Part shown: positions 1-7,442 of the stretch, one piece after another
How the letters are laid out: each line of letters starts with the position of its first letter
How positions within the stretch are numbered: position 1 is the stretch's first letter
Source of the DNA: Chloroflexota bacterium
GTDB lineage: Bacteria; Chloroflexota; Anaerolineae; B4-G1
Assembly: GCA_024232355.1 (NCBI GenBank)
Contig: JAAEPW010000388.1
Coordinates: 1-19,697 of the forward strand
Direction of reading: 5' to 3'
DNA length: 19,697 bases
Position numbers and translations under genes: made by a program
The notes under the pieces: generated by a model
Seen by the model: only the letters and a program-made list of their open reading frames with translations
The model's database searches: none
Told to the model about the DNA's origin: nothing

Positions 1-26
1 GCTAAATTCAACGCTTTTACCGGCCG
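1..26. repeat. 26-bp direct repeat, left copy
   Basis: This stretch is identical to 16177-16202, where it covers the last codons and the TAA stop of the AAA ATPase gene. Beyond the 26 bp a weaker match continues after a short insertion (gaacctcaaatac at 40-52 against ggacctcaagtag at 16202-16214). The left copy may therefore be a diverged fragment of the 3' end of a similar ATPase gene. The pair could be attachment-site copies or the trace of a duplication or plasmid fusion. The repeat may extend left of the window. Confidence 0.85.
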
Positions 27-66
27 AATGCAGCCGAACCTCAAATACAGGGATTAACGGCTATCA

Positions 67-122
67 AACGAAAACCTACGGTTACGAGGGTGCCACAGGA
101 TTCAAAACCGTAGGTTTTCGTT
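67..122. repeat. 17-bp perfect inverted repeat (hairpin)
   Basis: Positions 67-83 and 106-122 are exact reverse complements (AACGAAAACCTACGGTT) separated by 22 bp. The hairpin lies exactly where the VIT-family reading frame stops resembling its family, so it belongs to whatever replaced the gene's 3' end. No T-run follows on either strand, so it is not a canonical terminator. Its function is unknown. Confidence 0.8.
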
Positions 123-678
123 CAAATGCCCCCGCTGGTCCTAAAGGTAAAGCACCAACCGACAAAAATGCGGCGAAGGTAGTCAACGCGGCTCGGCGTG
201 GGCTGAGTCCGGCACCCGAGAGTCCGTACTCTTCTCGCAACATGGTTGCTACCCACACATCGGGATTACGACTGATAGCCTCCACTACTTGCTCCAGCAA
301 TTCGCCGTCGAATCCCTTCGCCTGAAACAGCTGGCGAATTTCCTCACGTTCACCTTCTGGCACAGCACGGATATGTTCACGTTCTGTGCGTTCAGCAAAT
401 TTGATCTGATTCAACTGCGCCTGGCCCGCTTCGTAATTACTTACCGCCATGCTGAAGCCGTCTGCAATCAGGTTTGCAAAGCCGAGTACCAACGCAACCT
501 GTGGCGAGAAACCTGCGCCGAACGCACCCGATACAACCGCAAACGTTGTAACGCAGCCATCGATGCCGCCAAGTACTGCGTCTGGAAGTGTCGATGCCTT
601 AACGGGACCGGCAAGCCGTGCACGAACGGCATTTGGCTGGTGCTCGCTTAGCAGTCTGTCATTTTCTGTGGATGGCAT
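82..678 (-). pseudogene. VIT1/CCC1-family metal transporter, 3'-truncated
   Basis: This resembles the VIT1/CCC1 family, membrane transporters that move Fe2+ or Mn2+ out of the cytoplasm. Residues 32-56 (PDAVLGGIDGCVTTFAVVSG) match the first membrane helix, and 65-82 (LGFANLIADGFSMAVSNY) the second with its conserved SM motif. Residues 85-155 form the charged cytoplasmic metal-binding helices. Only the start of the third helix is present (162-181, ending ALPLGPAG). The last 15 or so residues come from a 17-bp inverted repeat, and the two final membrane helices expected in a protein of about 230 residues are missing. AGGAGG lies 7 bp before the ATG, and a TATAAT box is upstream. The gene is probably non-functional as a transporter. 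Family identity is confident; metal specificity is unknown. Confidence 0.8.
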
Positions 679-720
679 GTTTCAGCCTCCTGTTCAGGAC
701 GCGATGCGGTGTGCTTTGGG

Positions 721-726
721 ATTATA
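721..726 (-). promoter_or_regulatory. TATAAT -10 box of the VIT-family gene
   Basis: A perfect TATAAT reads on the minus strand 43 bp before the ATG at 678, leaving a leader of about 35 nt. No good -35 hexamer is seen at 16-18 bp, and none of the TCAGGT boxes found further right is present here. Confidence 0.4.
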
Positions 727-756
727 GACTCTGCTCGGCATTTGTGGCTTTGTCCA

Positions 757-2973
757 TCAATACACATCTTCAAGATAACGCCCCTGGCCTCTCAGCGTTT
801 CAATATCGATGTGCAGGGGTTTGAGAATGTCTCCTATCACCTGCCGCACTGCCGCTGCCATATCCCGGCCACCACAGACCAGTATCTGCGCACCGGTGCT
901 AACCATCTGCTGTACCGCTAACTCATCCTGCTTTAGCCTATCCTGCACGTAGGTGCGCTCGTCTGCTCTTGAGAAGGCAGTGTTCAGCGCGCTCAGTCGA
1001 TGATCGTCAAGATAGCGCCCGAGCTCGGGTTGGTAGAGAAAATCCGAACTGGAATCGCGACCGCCCCAGTACAGATACATAGGGTTGCGTCTGGTATTTT
1101 TTCGGATGAAACCGGTTAACGGACCAATGCCGGCACCTGCACCGATTAGGATAACTGGCTGGCTACCTGTAGCTGGCCGGAAGCCTGGATTGGGGCGGAT
1201 AAAACCATCGATACAAGCTCCCGGCTTGAGGTCATGCAAGTACCCGGAGCATAGACCGCCGGGCTGCTTGCGGACGCATATCTCAACAATCCCGTCACTA
1301 GCTGAGGACGCGAGCGAGTAGAACCGCGGGGCTTGACCGTGTGGGGGAATAACCCCCAAAAGGTCTCCCGCCTCGAACGGTGGCAGCGCTTTAAATCTTC
1401 TTGGAGAAGCCGTTAGCCATCCGCCCTGCTCCGCCGGTTTGAACCGGAAGATACTGGTGGGCGCCTGAACCACAATCCCGTAATCCGCCCTTTCTACCAG
1501 TTCCAGTTTGACCGTTGCTGGCTGCAATGCACAGTAGTTCAAGAAAAGCGGAGTACCGATAACCTCACCAACCCGGTTTCCCCACTCACTGAATTGCGAG
1601 GCAGAACACCGATCAATCAGTTCAATGGCGTGCAAACGGCTGACGCCTTTACCGGCGAGCGCAGCATCCACCGACAAGGCAAACTGACAGAAGTTCGGAA
1701 ACTGCCGGTCACCAAAACCCAGTACCGTGTATCGCAGGTTCTTCTCAGCCCGGAATTCTTTGAGCCTGGCCATAAACTGCCGGGCCGATGCGGGTGCATC
1801 ACCATCGCCGTATGTCGAAGTCAGCACGAACAGCCTGGAAGCCTGCGGATACTGCTTAGCCAGGGCATTCATCTCGCTGCAATGCACGCGGAAACCGGCC
1901 TTATTCAGGCTGCTATGGAGTTCCCGGGCAAATCCCCAGGTGGCATTACCTTCGGAGCCGACCAGAATAATTGTATCCGCCTGAGCGGCATCGGCGTTGT
2001 CAGGAAGCTGCCCTGAAGACCGGCGACGCTGCCACCAGATGGTTGCACCTGTTATCGAGAGAGCTGGCACAGTCAGTGCCGCAGCGCCAAGAGTCAGGCC
2101 AAGCCACCATAGGCCTTCACCGGTGTGCAAACGTACAATCCAGTCCTGCAATACGCCGCTGTCAGAGCGCGGCTGGAACTGCAGCAACTCGCCCGTAGCC
2201 TGGTCCACGAATCCGGAGCCGCCGGCGGTTGACAGCGAATAGACGTCCTGCGGATCACCGGGATAGGGAAACACCAGTTCCCGGAGTTCGCCAAGATCGA
2301 AATTGCCTAGCGCTTTTAAGGTGCCCACAGGCGATGGTTGCCCGCCCGAGACCTCAGCCGGAAACCCTGGCCCTGTGTCAGGCGCTTCCGGCAGCAAACC
2401 AAAGCGCTGTGCCGACATATAGCCACCGGTCAGTGCGGATAACAGTAGGCCGAGCACGGCAAACCGGGCCAATTCGGCATGGATTCGTTTCCCGCCAGAG
2501 CCGGAAAGCGGTCTTAATATATTCTTCCAACCCCCGGTACGCCGGGCTATCAAAAATATTCCCGAAAGACACAGAAGCACCATCAAAACAGCCAATACGC
2601 CGGCCAGCGCTCTACCGGCATCATCCAGCATAAACGCACGATGCAGATCCTTGATCCAGCCAAAGAATGCGGAAGGTTCGTAGGGCGTGCCCTCACCTGT
2701 TACCGGATTCACCAGATCCGCACCGGCCTGGCCGTCACGGCTGTAATAGACAATGACCTTGCCAGAAGGCTCTCGCACGATCTGCTCAGTCCCGGGATAG
2801 TGAGCAACGATCCGGTCAGCCAGCTCGGCGATACTGATTTCACCGGAAGCCGGAATGACCGCTGAGGCTCTTTCCAGCACCGGCGCCAAAGCCAACACAG
2901 CACCCGTGACTGAGAGAACCATCAGAAGCAAACCAGTAAGCAGGCCCGGTAAGCTGTGGAACTTGCGCAACAT
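757..2973 (-). CDS. PepSY membrane / flavodoxin / NADPH reductase fusion
   Basis: A 738-residue inner-membrane oxidoreductase predicted to take electrons from NADPH through FAD and FMN to a membrane haem part and on to a periplasmic acceptor. The order is PepSY-associated membrane region with helices near 8-30, 120-143, 168-186 and 286-314; flavodoxin domain about 333-470 (LVGSEGNATWG, TSTYGDGDAP); FNR-type domain about 485-738 with FAD motif RFYSLASS (550-557), NADPH motif GAGAGIGP (611-618), LVCGGRDM (698-705) and the C-terminal RYLEDVY seen in cytochrome P450 reductase relatives. His6, His111, His165 and His283 at membrane edges are candidate haem ligands. It starts 19 bp after the DUF2271 gene and is probably the last gene of that operon. 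Relatives are often labelled sulfite reductase flavoprotein alpha, but here the context is metal or flavin reduction. The natural substrate is not known. Confidence 0.9.
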   Translation of the reverse strand: MLRKFHSLPGLLTGLLLMVLSVTGAVLALAPVLERASAVIPASGEISIAELADRIVAHYPGTEQIVREPSGKVIVYYSRDGQAGADLVNPVTGEGTPYEPSAFFGWIKDLHRAFMLDDAGRALAGVLAVLMVLLCLSGIFLIARRTGGWKNILRPLSGSGGKRIHAELARFAVLGLLLSALTGGYMSAQRFGLLPEAPDTGPGFPAEVSGGQPSPVGTLKALGNFDLGELRELVFPYPGDPQDVYSLSTAGGSGFVDQATGELLQFQPRSDSGVLQDWIVRLHTGEGLWWLGLTLGAAALTVPALSITGATIWWQRRRSSGQLPDNADAAQADTIILVGSEGNATWGFARELHSSLNKAGFRVHCSEMNALAKQYPQASRLFVLTSTYGDGDAPASARQFMARLKEFRAEKNLRYTVLGFGDRQFPNFCQFALSVDAALAGKGVSRLHAIELIDRCSASQFSEWGNRVGEVIGTPLFLNYCALQPATVKLELVERADYGIVVQAPTSIFRFKPAEQGGWLTASPRRFKALPPFEAGDLLGVIPPHGQAPRFYSLASSASDGIVEICVRKQPGGLCSGYLHDLKPGACIDGFIRPNPGFRPATGSQPVILIGAGAGIGPLTGFIRKNTRRNPMYLYWGGRDSSSDFLYQPELGRYLDDHRLSALNTAFSRADERTYVQDRLKQDELAVQQMVSTGAQILVCGGRDMAAAVRQVIGDILKPLHIDIETLRGQGRYLEDVY

Positions 2974-2992
2974 AGCCGACGCTCCCGGTGGA

Positions 2993-3466
2993 TTATTGAA
3001 GCTCGTAGGTCAGAGCGCGCACGTAACCACGTCCTGAAACCGGCTTTCCGGACCCTTCGGTGGTCAGGGGGGCTATCACATCGGCTCTGATATCGCGCAT
3101 ATCTTCAACAGCAGAGTCGACTCGAACCTCATAGCCGTTGTCGATCAGCGAATCATCGAGGTTCAGAGTCACTTTCAGCGTGCGGCCACTGGTAACACTG
3201 GCGCCAGTCAAGCCGTCATACTCTGCAGGATCAAGCCCACTGCCCCGGGCCCAGCCTCCCAGGTGTTTGTAGTATTTAGATTTCTTCCCGGAAACCCAAA
3301 GGGTACCCTGATACTCTCCGGCGGCATCGGTAAGATACAGCGCCAGATAGGCTCCATCGCCGCCGTAATTCTGTAGTTCCGTAGTGAAGGTCACGTCACG
3401 GGCCTGGGCGAATACCGGTAAAGCCAAGGCGGCGAAAAGGCTGCAAGTGAGAACAAACGTTTTCAT
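2993..3466 (-). CDS. Secreted DUF2271 protein with FMN-attachment motif
   Basis: A 157-residue protein with a signal peptide (MKTFVLTCSLFAALALPVFAQA, cleavage near residue 22), so periplasmic. The body matches DUF2271 (LALYLTDAAGEYQGTLWVSG, KYYKHLGGWAR). Residues 84-90 read DGLTGAS, fitting the Dxx(S/T)GA(S/T) motif to which ApbE transferases attach FMN covalently; Ser90 would carry the flavin. DUF2271 proteins have been linked to such periplasmic flavinylation systems. It sits between a small PepSY protein and the PepSY-flavodoxin reductase, which suggests it accepts electrons from the reductase. No apbE gene is in the window, so any transferase must be elsewhere. The family is confident; the flavinylation is an inference. 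Confidence 0.85.
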   Translation of the reverse strand: MKTFVLTCSLFAALALPVFAQARDVTFTTELQNYGGDGAYLALYLTDAAGEYQGTLWVSGKKSKYYKHLGGWARGSGLDPAEYDGLTGASVTSGRTLKVTLNLDDSLIDNGYEVRVDSAVEDMRDIRADVIAPLTTEGSGKPVSGRGYVRALTYELQ

Positions 3467-3520
3467 AAATGGTCTCCAAAAACCTGATGAACGTTAAAGG
3501 AACAGGGCAAATTCGCTCAG

Positions 3521-3901
3521 TTACTCAACGGTAACCGTGGGACGCCCCTTGACGATGCCGTTGCGTGGCGCCTGACTTTTGGGATTGTCCTGTCCATTTT
3601 TCCTGTTGCCGCGGTCCCTCTCCTCATCGTCACTGTCTTCACGCTCCCATTTCATCATGGTCAATGAAGCGGGCGCGAAAGAGGCTTCTGCCCTGACCCC
3701 ATCGGCATCGAGGCCCCGGACTTCATAACAACCGTCGTCAACCTTTATTCGGTGAACTGTCCAGCCTTCGGCTTCCAGCTTTTCACGCAGATTTTCACGG
3801 GGCTGCCAACTCGCCACCGGATCATCGCAGTCGTCATCGGCCAGTGCGGTGCCGCTCAGAAGTAACAAAGACAGGCTCAGAATAATGGGTTTGGTCTTCA
3901 T
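3521..3901 (-). CDS. Small secreted PepSY-domain protein
   Basis: A 126-residue exported protein. The signal peptide runs to about residue 21 (SGTALA). Residues 33-80 form one PepSY-type domain (NLREKLEAEGWTVHRIKVDDGCYEVRG would be its core strands). The tail from about 85 is strongly charged and probably disordered (DSDDEERDRGNRKNGQ). Cys25 and Cys58 could form a disulfide. It is the first gene of a probable three-gene operon with DUF2271 and the PepSY-flavodoxin reductase, and has its own response-regulator box 45 bp upstream. Such proteins are usually predicted to modulate a partner reductase or bind metal or haem; the precise role is not known. Confidence 0.8.
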   Translation of the reverse strand: MKTKPIILSLSLLLLSGTALADDDCDDPVASWQPRENLREKLEAEGWTVHRIKVDDGCYEVRGLDADGVRAEASFAPASLTMMKWEREDSDDEERDRGNRKNGQDNPKSQAPRNGIVKGRPTVTVE

Positions 3902-3931
3902 GGTGTCTCTCCTGCTGGTTGTGTTAAATCC

Positions 3932-3962
3932 ACTCTAAGGCGCTAACCTGACAACGACCTGA
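3932..3962 (-). promoter_or_regulatory. Response-regulator box and promoter of the PepSY operon
   Basis: Reading on the minus strand, TCAGGT (3962-3957), 5 bp, TCAGGT (3951-3946), 8 bp, TAGAGT (3937-3932). The two hexamers are exact direct repeats one helical turn (11 bp) apart, the layout bound by OmpR/PhoB-type dimers. The TAGAGT would be the -10 element, leaving a leader of about 24 nt before the ATG at 3901. The same geometry occurs at 5333-5363 and 5400-5430. Confidence 0.65.
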
Positions 3963-3977
3963 ACAAACGAGGCCATT

Positions 3978-5294
3978 TCAGCGGAACTGAAAAGCTTCTT
4001 TATGGAAGCGAGTCAGGCGGAAGGGTGCTGCCCGCAAGCCGTTTCTAATGGCTTCCCCCAGCCCTGCCGGGCCGCAGAACCAGACCTCTGCGCCTGCTGC
4101 CGAGCGTCCGTTGGTAGACAACGTCTCGGCAGACAACCCCTGCCCCTTGCTGCTGTCATGAATCTCGAGGTGTATCCCGGGAAAGCCATCGCAAAGCGCC
4201 CGAAGTCGATCCACCATGGAATCCTGGCCGGCGTTGCGCGTGCAGTAATGCAGATCGGCTTCAGGCACGGTGGCGTCGGTGGCGCTGCTTAGAGCTTCGA
4301 GCCAGGCCAGAAACGGCGTGATCCCGATGCCACCGGCTATCCAGATCTGGTGGGATTTGCGGTTGCGGCGATCGAAGTTAAAACAGCCGTAAGGGCCTTC
4401 TATATTTACGGTTTGCCCCACGCTGATTTTCTGGCTCAGATTGCGGGTAAAGTCTCCGAGGGATTTGATGAGGAAGGTAACAGTGCCATTTTCCCGATCC
4501 GCACTGGCGATGGTGAACGGGTGCGCACCCTCAATCCGGTCGAAGGTCACAAAGGCGAATTGCCCCGCACGGTGACCGGGCCATGCCGGCCCCATGTGGC
4601 AGGTAACTTCGGTGACGTCCCGGTCTGGTGTTTTGATCGCGGTGACCATACCGCGAACCTGGCGACGACGACCAACTCTGCCGGTCAGAGATAGCCCGCT
4701 GGCGATGCTCCCGCCAAAGAGCAAAATGGCCATCAGTAGTCCGATTGGCTGCTGCCACCATTGCAGCGGAGTCAGCCACGCCGCGTGGAAAGCGAGCAAC
4801 AGATAAAGCACCGGCATGCCGCGATGCAAATAACGCCAGTATTTGTAGGGAAACTTGCGCCACAAAGTGATCAACAGCATGGCGAACAGCAGATAGACGG
4901 CGAACTCCCCTACCTCTTCCGCAGCATCGCGCATGGTGTCGATGAACCCGGAATAATCCTGATCGTGCAGCCTGCCGGCCTTTCCGAAAATCGACTCTAT
5001 AACATCGTCACCCATTTCAATCAGCCAATGAGCTGCCGCGAATACCACTGCCAGAATGCCCGCCCATTTGTGGGTGCGATAGATCTGATCCAACCCGCCC
5101 AGCGGTCTCTCCAACCAGGCTGGGCGCAGAGCCAGCATCATGGTCAGTGACATCAGAGCAATGGATAACAGCCCACTGAGCAGCAGGCTCTGGTCATAGA
5201 CTGCCCAGGGAGAACCGGCCCCAGGACCTGCAAAGAGGTTCCAGGCCCATAGGCCCAAAACCAACACAACGAAAGGAAAAATCATCCGCATCAT
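3978..5294 (-). CDS. Ferric-reductase-like haem/FAD/NAD membrane protein
   Basis: A 438-residue NOX/ferric-reductase-type protein that would pass electrons from NAD(P)H via FAD and two haems across the inner membrane. About six helices fill residues 1-205. His75/His89 and His157/His170 form two pairs 14 and 13 apart, the bis-haem pattern of the family. The FAD domain has GQFAFVTF and HPFTIAS (258-264), the nucleotide domain GGIGITPFLAWL (321-332) and WFCGPAG (405-411), and the protein ends FHKEAFQFR, as usual. I start it at 5294, where AGGAG lies 5 bp before ATGATG. A longer frame from 5399 would begin upstream of the predicted promoter. It is divergent from the response regulator, with a mirrored regulator box. 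The electron acceptor is unknown; iron, copper or oxygen are all possible. Confidence 0.88.
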   Translation of the reverse strand: MMRMIFPFVVLVLGLWAWNLFAGPGAGSPWAVYDQSLLLSGLLSIALMSLTMMLALRPAWLERPLGGLDQIYRTHKWAGILAVVFAAAHWLIEMGDDVIESIFGKAGRLHDQDYSGFIDTMRDAAEEVGEFAVYLLFAMLLITLWRKFPYKYWRYLHRGMPVLYLLLAFHAAWLTPLQWWQQPIGLLMAILLFGGSIASGLSLTGRVGRRRQVRGMVTAIKTPDRDVTEVTCHMGPAWPGHRAGQFAFVTFDRIEGAHPFTIASADRENGTVTFLIKSLGDFTRNLSQKISVGQTVNIEGPYGCFNFDRRNRKSHQIWIAGGIGITPFLAWLEALSSATDATVPEADLHYCTRNAGQDSMVDRLRALCDGFPGIHLEIHDSSKGQGLSAETLSTNGRSAAGAEVWFCGPAGLGEAIRNGLRAAPFRLTRFHKEAFQFR

Positions 5295-5332
5295 CACATC
5301 TCCTGCGATCGGTACCTGGAATATTCCCCCGA

Positions 5333-5363
5333 AGGCTAGCGCCCAAACCTGACAGCCAGCTGA
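5333..5363 (-). promoter_or_regulatory. Response-regulator box and promoter of the ferric reductase gene
   Basis: On the minus strand: TCAGCT (5363-5358), 5 bp, TCAGGT (5352-5347), 8 bp, TAGCCT (5338-5333). The 20-bp core (5344-5363) is an exact inverted copy of 5400-5419 on the other side of the divergent intergenic region. The box fills the place of the -35 element, as expected for class II activation. The promoter lies about 35 bp before the AGGAG/ATG at 5294, which supports that start. Confidence 0.65.
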
Positions 5364-5399
5364 AGGTCGGTGAAGAGAGATCGAAGCGTTATTGACCAT

Positions 5400-5430
5400 T
5401 CAGCTGGCTGTCAGGTTTGAGCTGTAGTAT
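5400..5430 (+). promoter_or_regulatory. Response-regulator box and promoter of the regulator operon
   Basis: TCAGCT (5400-5405), 5 bp, TCAGGT (5411-5416), 8 bp, TAGTAT (5425-5430), then about 31 bp to the ATG at 5462. The box overlaps the -35 position. The copy in front of the regulator's own gene suggests positive autoregulation. Confidence 0.65.
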
Positions 5431-5461
5431 CTTGATTCCAGGGCTGGGTCAGAGGTGAACG

Positions 5462-6127
5462 ATGCGGGTACTTTTGGTGGAGGATACGGTGGGATTGGGC
5501 GAGGCGGTCCGGGATCAGATTGCGGACGACGGCCACGCTGTGGACTGGGTGCAAACGCTGGGCTTTGCCGAGGCGAGTGTCAGGACCACACCCTACGACC
5601 TGATTCTGCTGGACCTGATGCTCCCCGACGGTCATGGCTTGGGCTTTTTGCGAACACTCCGGGCTACCGGAAAAACAACACCGGTGATCATTCTTACTGC
5701 CAGGGATCAGGTGTCTGACCGGATTGAAGGATTAAATGCCGGTGCTGACGACTACCTGGTCAAACCCTTTGATCTTTCGGAGCTGTCGGCCCGCGTGGCC
5801 GCGGTGGCTCGCCGATATCGCGGCAATCCAAGCCCGATTATACAAGTGGGCGAGCTGATGATTGATCTTGGCGATCACCGCATCAGTCGCAACGGCCTGC
5901 CGGTAGAACTTACGGCACGGGAGTGGGCATTGTTTGAGGGCTTTATCCAGCGACCCGGAATGCTGTTATCGCGATCGCAACTGGAGGATCGTCTATACGC
6001 TTTCGGGGCCGAAATCGAAAGTAACACCATCGAAGTTTATGTCAGCCGTCTGCGTAAAAAGCTCGGGCGGGACGCTATCGTAACCGTCAGGGGAATGGGC
6101 TATCGCCTGGAAACACATGACCACTAG
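5462..6127 (+). CDS. OmpR-family response regulator (QseB/PmrA-like)
   Basis: A 221-residue two-component response regulator. The receiver domain (1-115) has the acidic pair Glu7-Asp8, phosphorylation site Asp51 (LILLDLMLPDG), Thr79 and Lys101 (YLVKPFD). The winged-helix DNA-binding domain (about 125-218) contains LTAREWALFEGF, SNTIEVYVSRLRKKLG and GMGYRLE. Overall it resembles the QseB/PmrA/TctD subgroup. GAGGTG lies 5 bp before the ATG. The last 11 bases overlap the sensor kinase gene. Three tandem-hexamer boxes in the window are good candidate binding sites, one of them in front of this gene. The signal sensed is unknown; the neighbouring redox genes suggest metal or redox stress. Confidence 0.93.
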   Translation: MRVLLVEDTVGLGEAVRDQIADDGHAVDWVQTLGFAEASVRTTPYDLILLDLMLPDGHGLGFLRTLRATGKTTPVIILTARDQVSDRIEGLNAGADDYLVKPFDLSELSARVAAVARRYRGNPSPIIQVGELMIDLGDHRISRNGLPVELTAREWALFEGFIQRPGMLLSRSQLEDRLYAFGAEIESNTIEVYVSRLRKKLGRDAIVTVRGMGYRLETHDH

Positions 6128-7442
6128 AACCAGCCTGCAAAAAACACTCGGTATCGGCCTGACACTCGGTGTCACCCTACTCTGGCTGTTGGGCGTGACC
6201 GCTTCGGGACTGGTGGCACAGCATGAAATGAACGAGGTCTTCGACAGTGCCCTGGAAGAAACCGCCCAGCGCATACTGCCACTGGCGGTCACCGACATCC
6301 TGAACCATGAGAACGGCGCGGGCAATCAAAAGGCCCCAGCCCTGAAAGACCATGACGAATACCTGACCTATCTGGTACGGGACGAAGCTGGAAATATTCT
6401 GCTCCAGTCCCACGATGCCGACCCTGGCGTGTTTAGCAGGACCCCCGCGGAAGGGTTTTCAGATACTCTGACCCACCGGCTATATGGCGTATCTGCAGTC
6501 AGCAATACCATCTATCTTGAAGTGGCCGAACCCTTGGCGCACCGGCGTGAATCCGCTCTGGAGGCGGGATTAGCCTTACTGTTGCCTTTACTGGTGCTGA
6601 TTCCGGTCAGCCTGTTGGGTGTCTGGTGGATTGTCCGGCTTTCCCTTCGTAAGGTGGTCGATTTTCAGCAAGACATTGAATCCCGCGGCGCGGGAGATCT
6701 GTCCCCTGTTGTAGAAGAGCAGTTACCCCGTGAATTTGAACCAATCGCCGGTGCCATCAACCGGCTGCTTGAGCGTTTGCATCGTGCTCTCGAATCAGAA
6801 CGCAGCTTTACCGCCAACAGTGCCCATGAATTGCGAACTCCCCTGGCAACAGCGCTTGCCAAAGTGCAGCGACTGAAAACCAGAATGCCCGATGATTATC
6901 TCAAGAATGATGTTGCAGAAATTGAAGAAGCGTTACGCAGTCTCTCGGTGCTGTCCGGAAAACTGCTCGAGTTGGCAAAAGCAGAAGGTGGCGGTGCACT
7001 CTCACAAAGCCAGCAGGATCTTGTGCCCATCCTCGCGATGATTGCCCGGGATTTTGAGGCCCAGGCACCCGGGCGAGTTGTTTTATCCCTGCCGGAGCGC
7101 GAAGTGAACTCCTTTCTTGATCCCGATGCCTTCGCCATCCTGGTGCGTAACCTGATCGAGAATGCCCTTAAGCATGGTTCCCGTAGCGAGCCGGTGAAGA
7201 TCAACCTGAACGATAATGGGGTTTTAAGGGTCTGCAATGGCGGTGCAAGAGTGCCACCGGAACAGCTCGCTCTTTTAAGAAACCGGTTTGCACGCGCCAA
7301 AACGGACGCTGCAGGTTCTGGCCTGGGCCTCGCGATTGCCGATGCGATTGCTAAAGGTGCCGGCATGACCCTGCATCTCAGATCGCCGGCAACAGGACGG
7401 CAGGATGGTTTTGAAGCGGAGCTGAATCTGGCATGTATCTGA
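6117..7442 (+). CDS. Sensor histidine kinase (QseC/PmrB-like)
   Basis: A 441-residue inner-membrane kinase, partner of the upstream regulator. One helix lies at about 11-34 and another at about 150-173, enclosing a periplasmic sensor of about 115 residues, short and without visible metal clusters (HENGAGNQKAPALKDHDEYL). HAMP-like segment at about 174-228; phosphoacceptor His237 in FTANSAHELRTPLA; N box at 343-352 (RNLIENALKH); G box near 398-409 (AAGSGLGLAIAD). The layout is that of QseC/PmrB kinases. It overlaps the regulator gene by 11 bases and the AraC-family gene by 10, so the three are probably co-translated. Confidence 0.92.
   Translation: MTTRTSLQKTLGIGLTLGVTLLWLLGVTASGLVAQHEMNEVFDSALEETAQRILPLAVTDILNHENGAGNQKAPALKDHDEYLTYLVRDEAGNILLQSHDADPGVFSRTPAEGFSDTLTHRLYGVSAVSNTIYLEVAEPLAHRRESALEAGLALLLPLLVLIPVSLLGVWWIVRLSLRKVVDFQQDIESRGAGDLSPVVEEQLPREFEPIAGAINRLLERLHRALESERSFTANSAHELRTPLATALAKVQRLKTRMPDDYLKNDVAEIEEALRSLSVLSGKLLELAKAEGGGALSQSQQDLVPILAMIARDFEAQAPGRVVLSLPEREVNSFLDPDAFAILVRNLIENALKHGSRSEPVKINLNDNGVLRVCNGGARVPPEQLALLRNRFARAKTDAAGSGLGLAIADAIAKGAGMTLHLRSPATGRQDGFEAELNLACI

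Noticed and set aside
55..125. Integron attC site
   Set aside because: The stem is perfectly paired without the extrahelical bases of attC, and no GTTRRRY/RYYYAAC pair or integron integrase is seen.
3481..3500. A fourth regulator box before the DUF2271 gene (ACCTGA at 3482-3487)
   Set aside because: Only one half-site fits; the second hexamer and the -10 spacing are missing, and the gene is close behind the PepSY gene in one operon.
5295..5399. Longer start for the ferric reductase at 5399
   Set aside because: It would lie upstream of the predicted promoter, has no ribosome site and adds a sequence unlike the family; AGGAG-ATG at 5294 fits.
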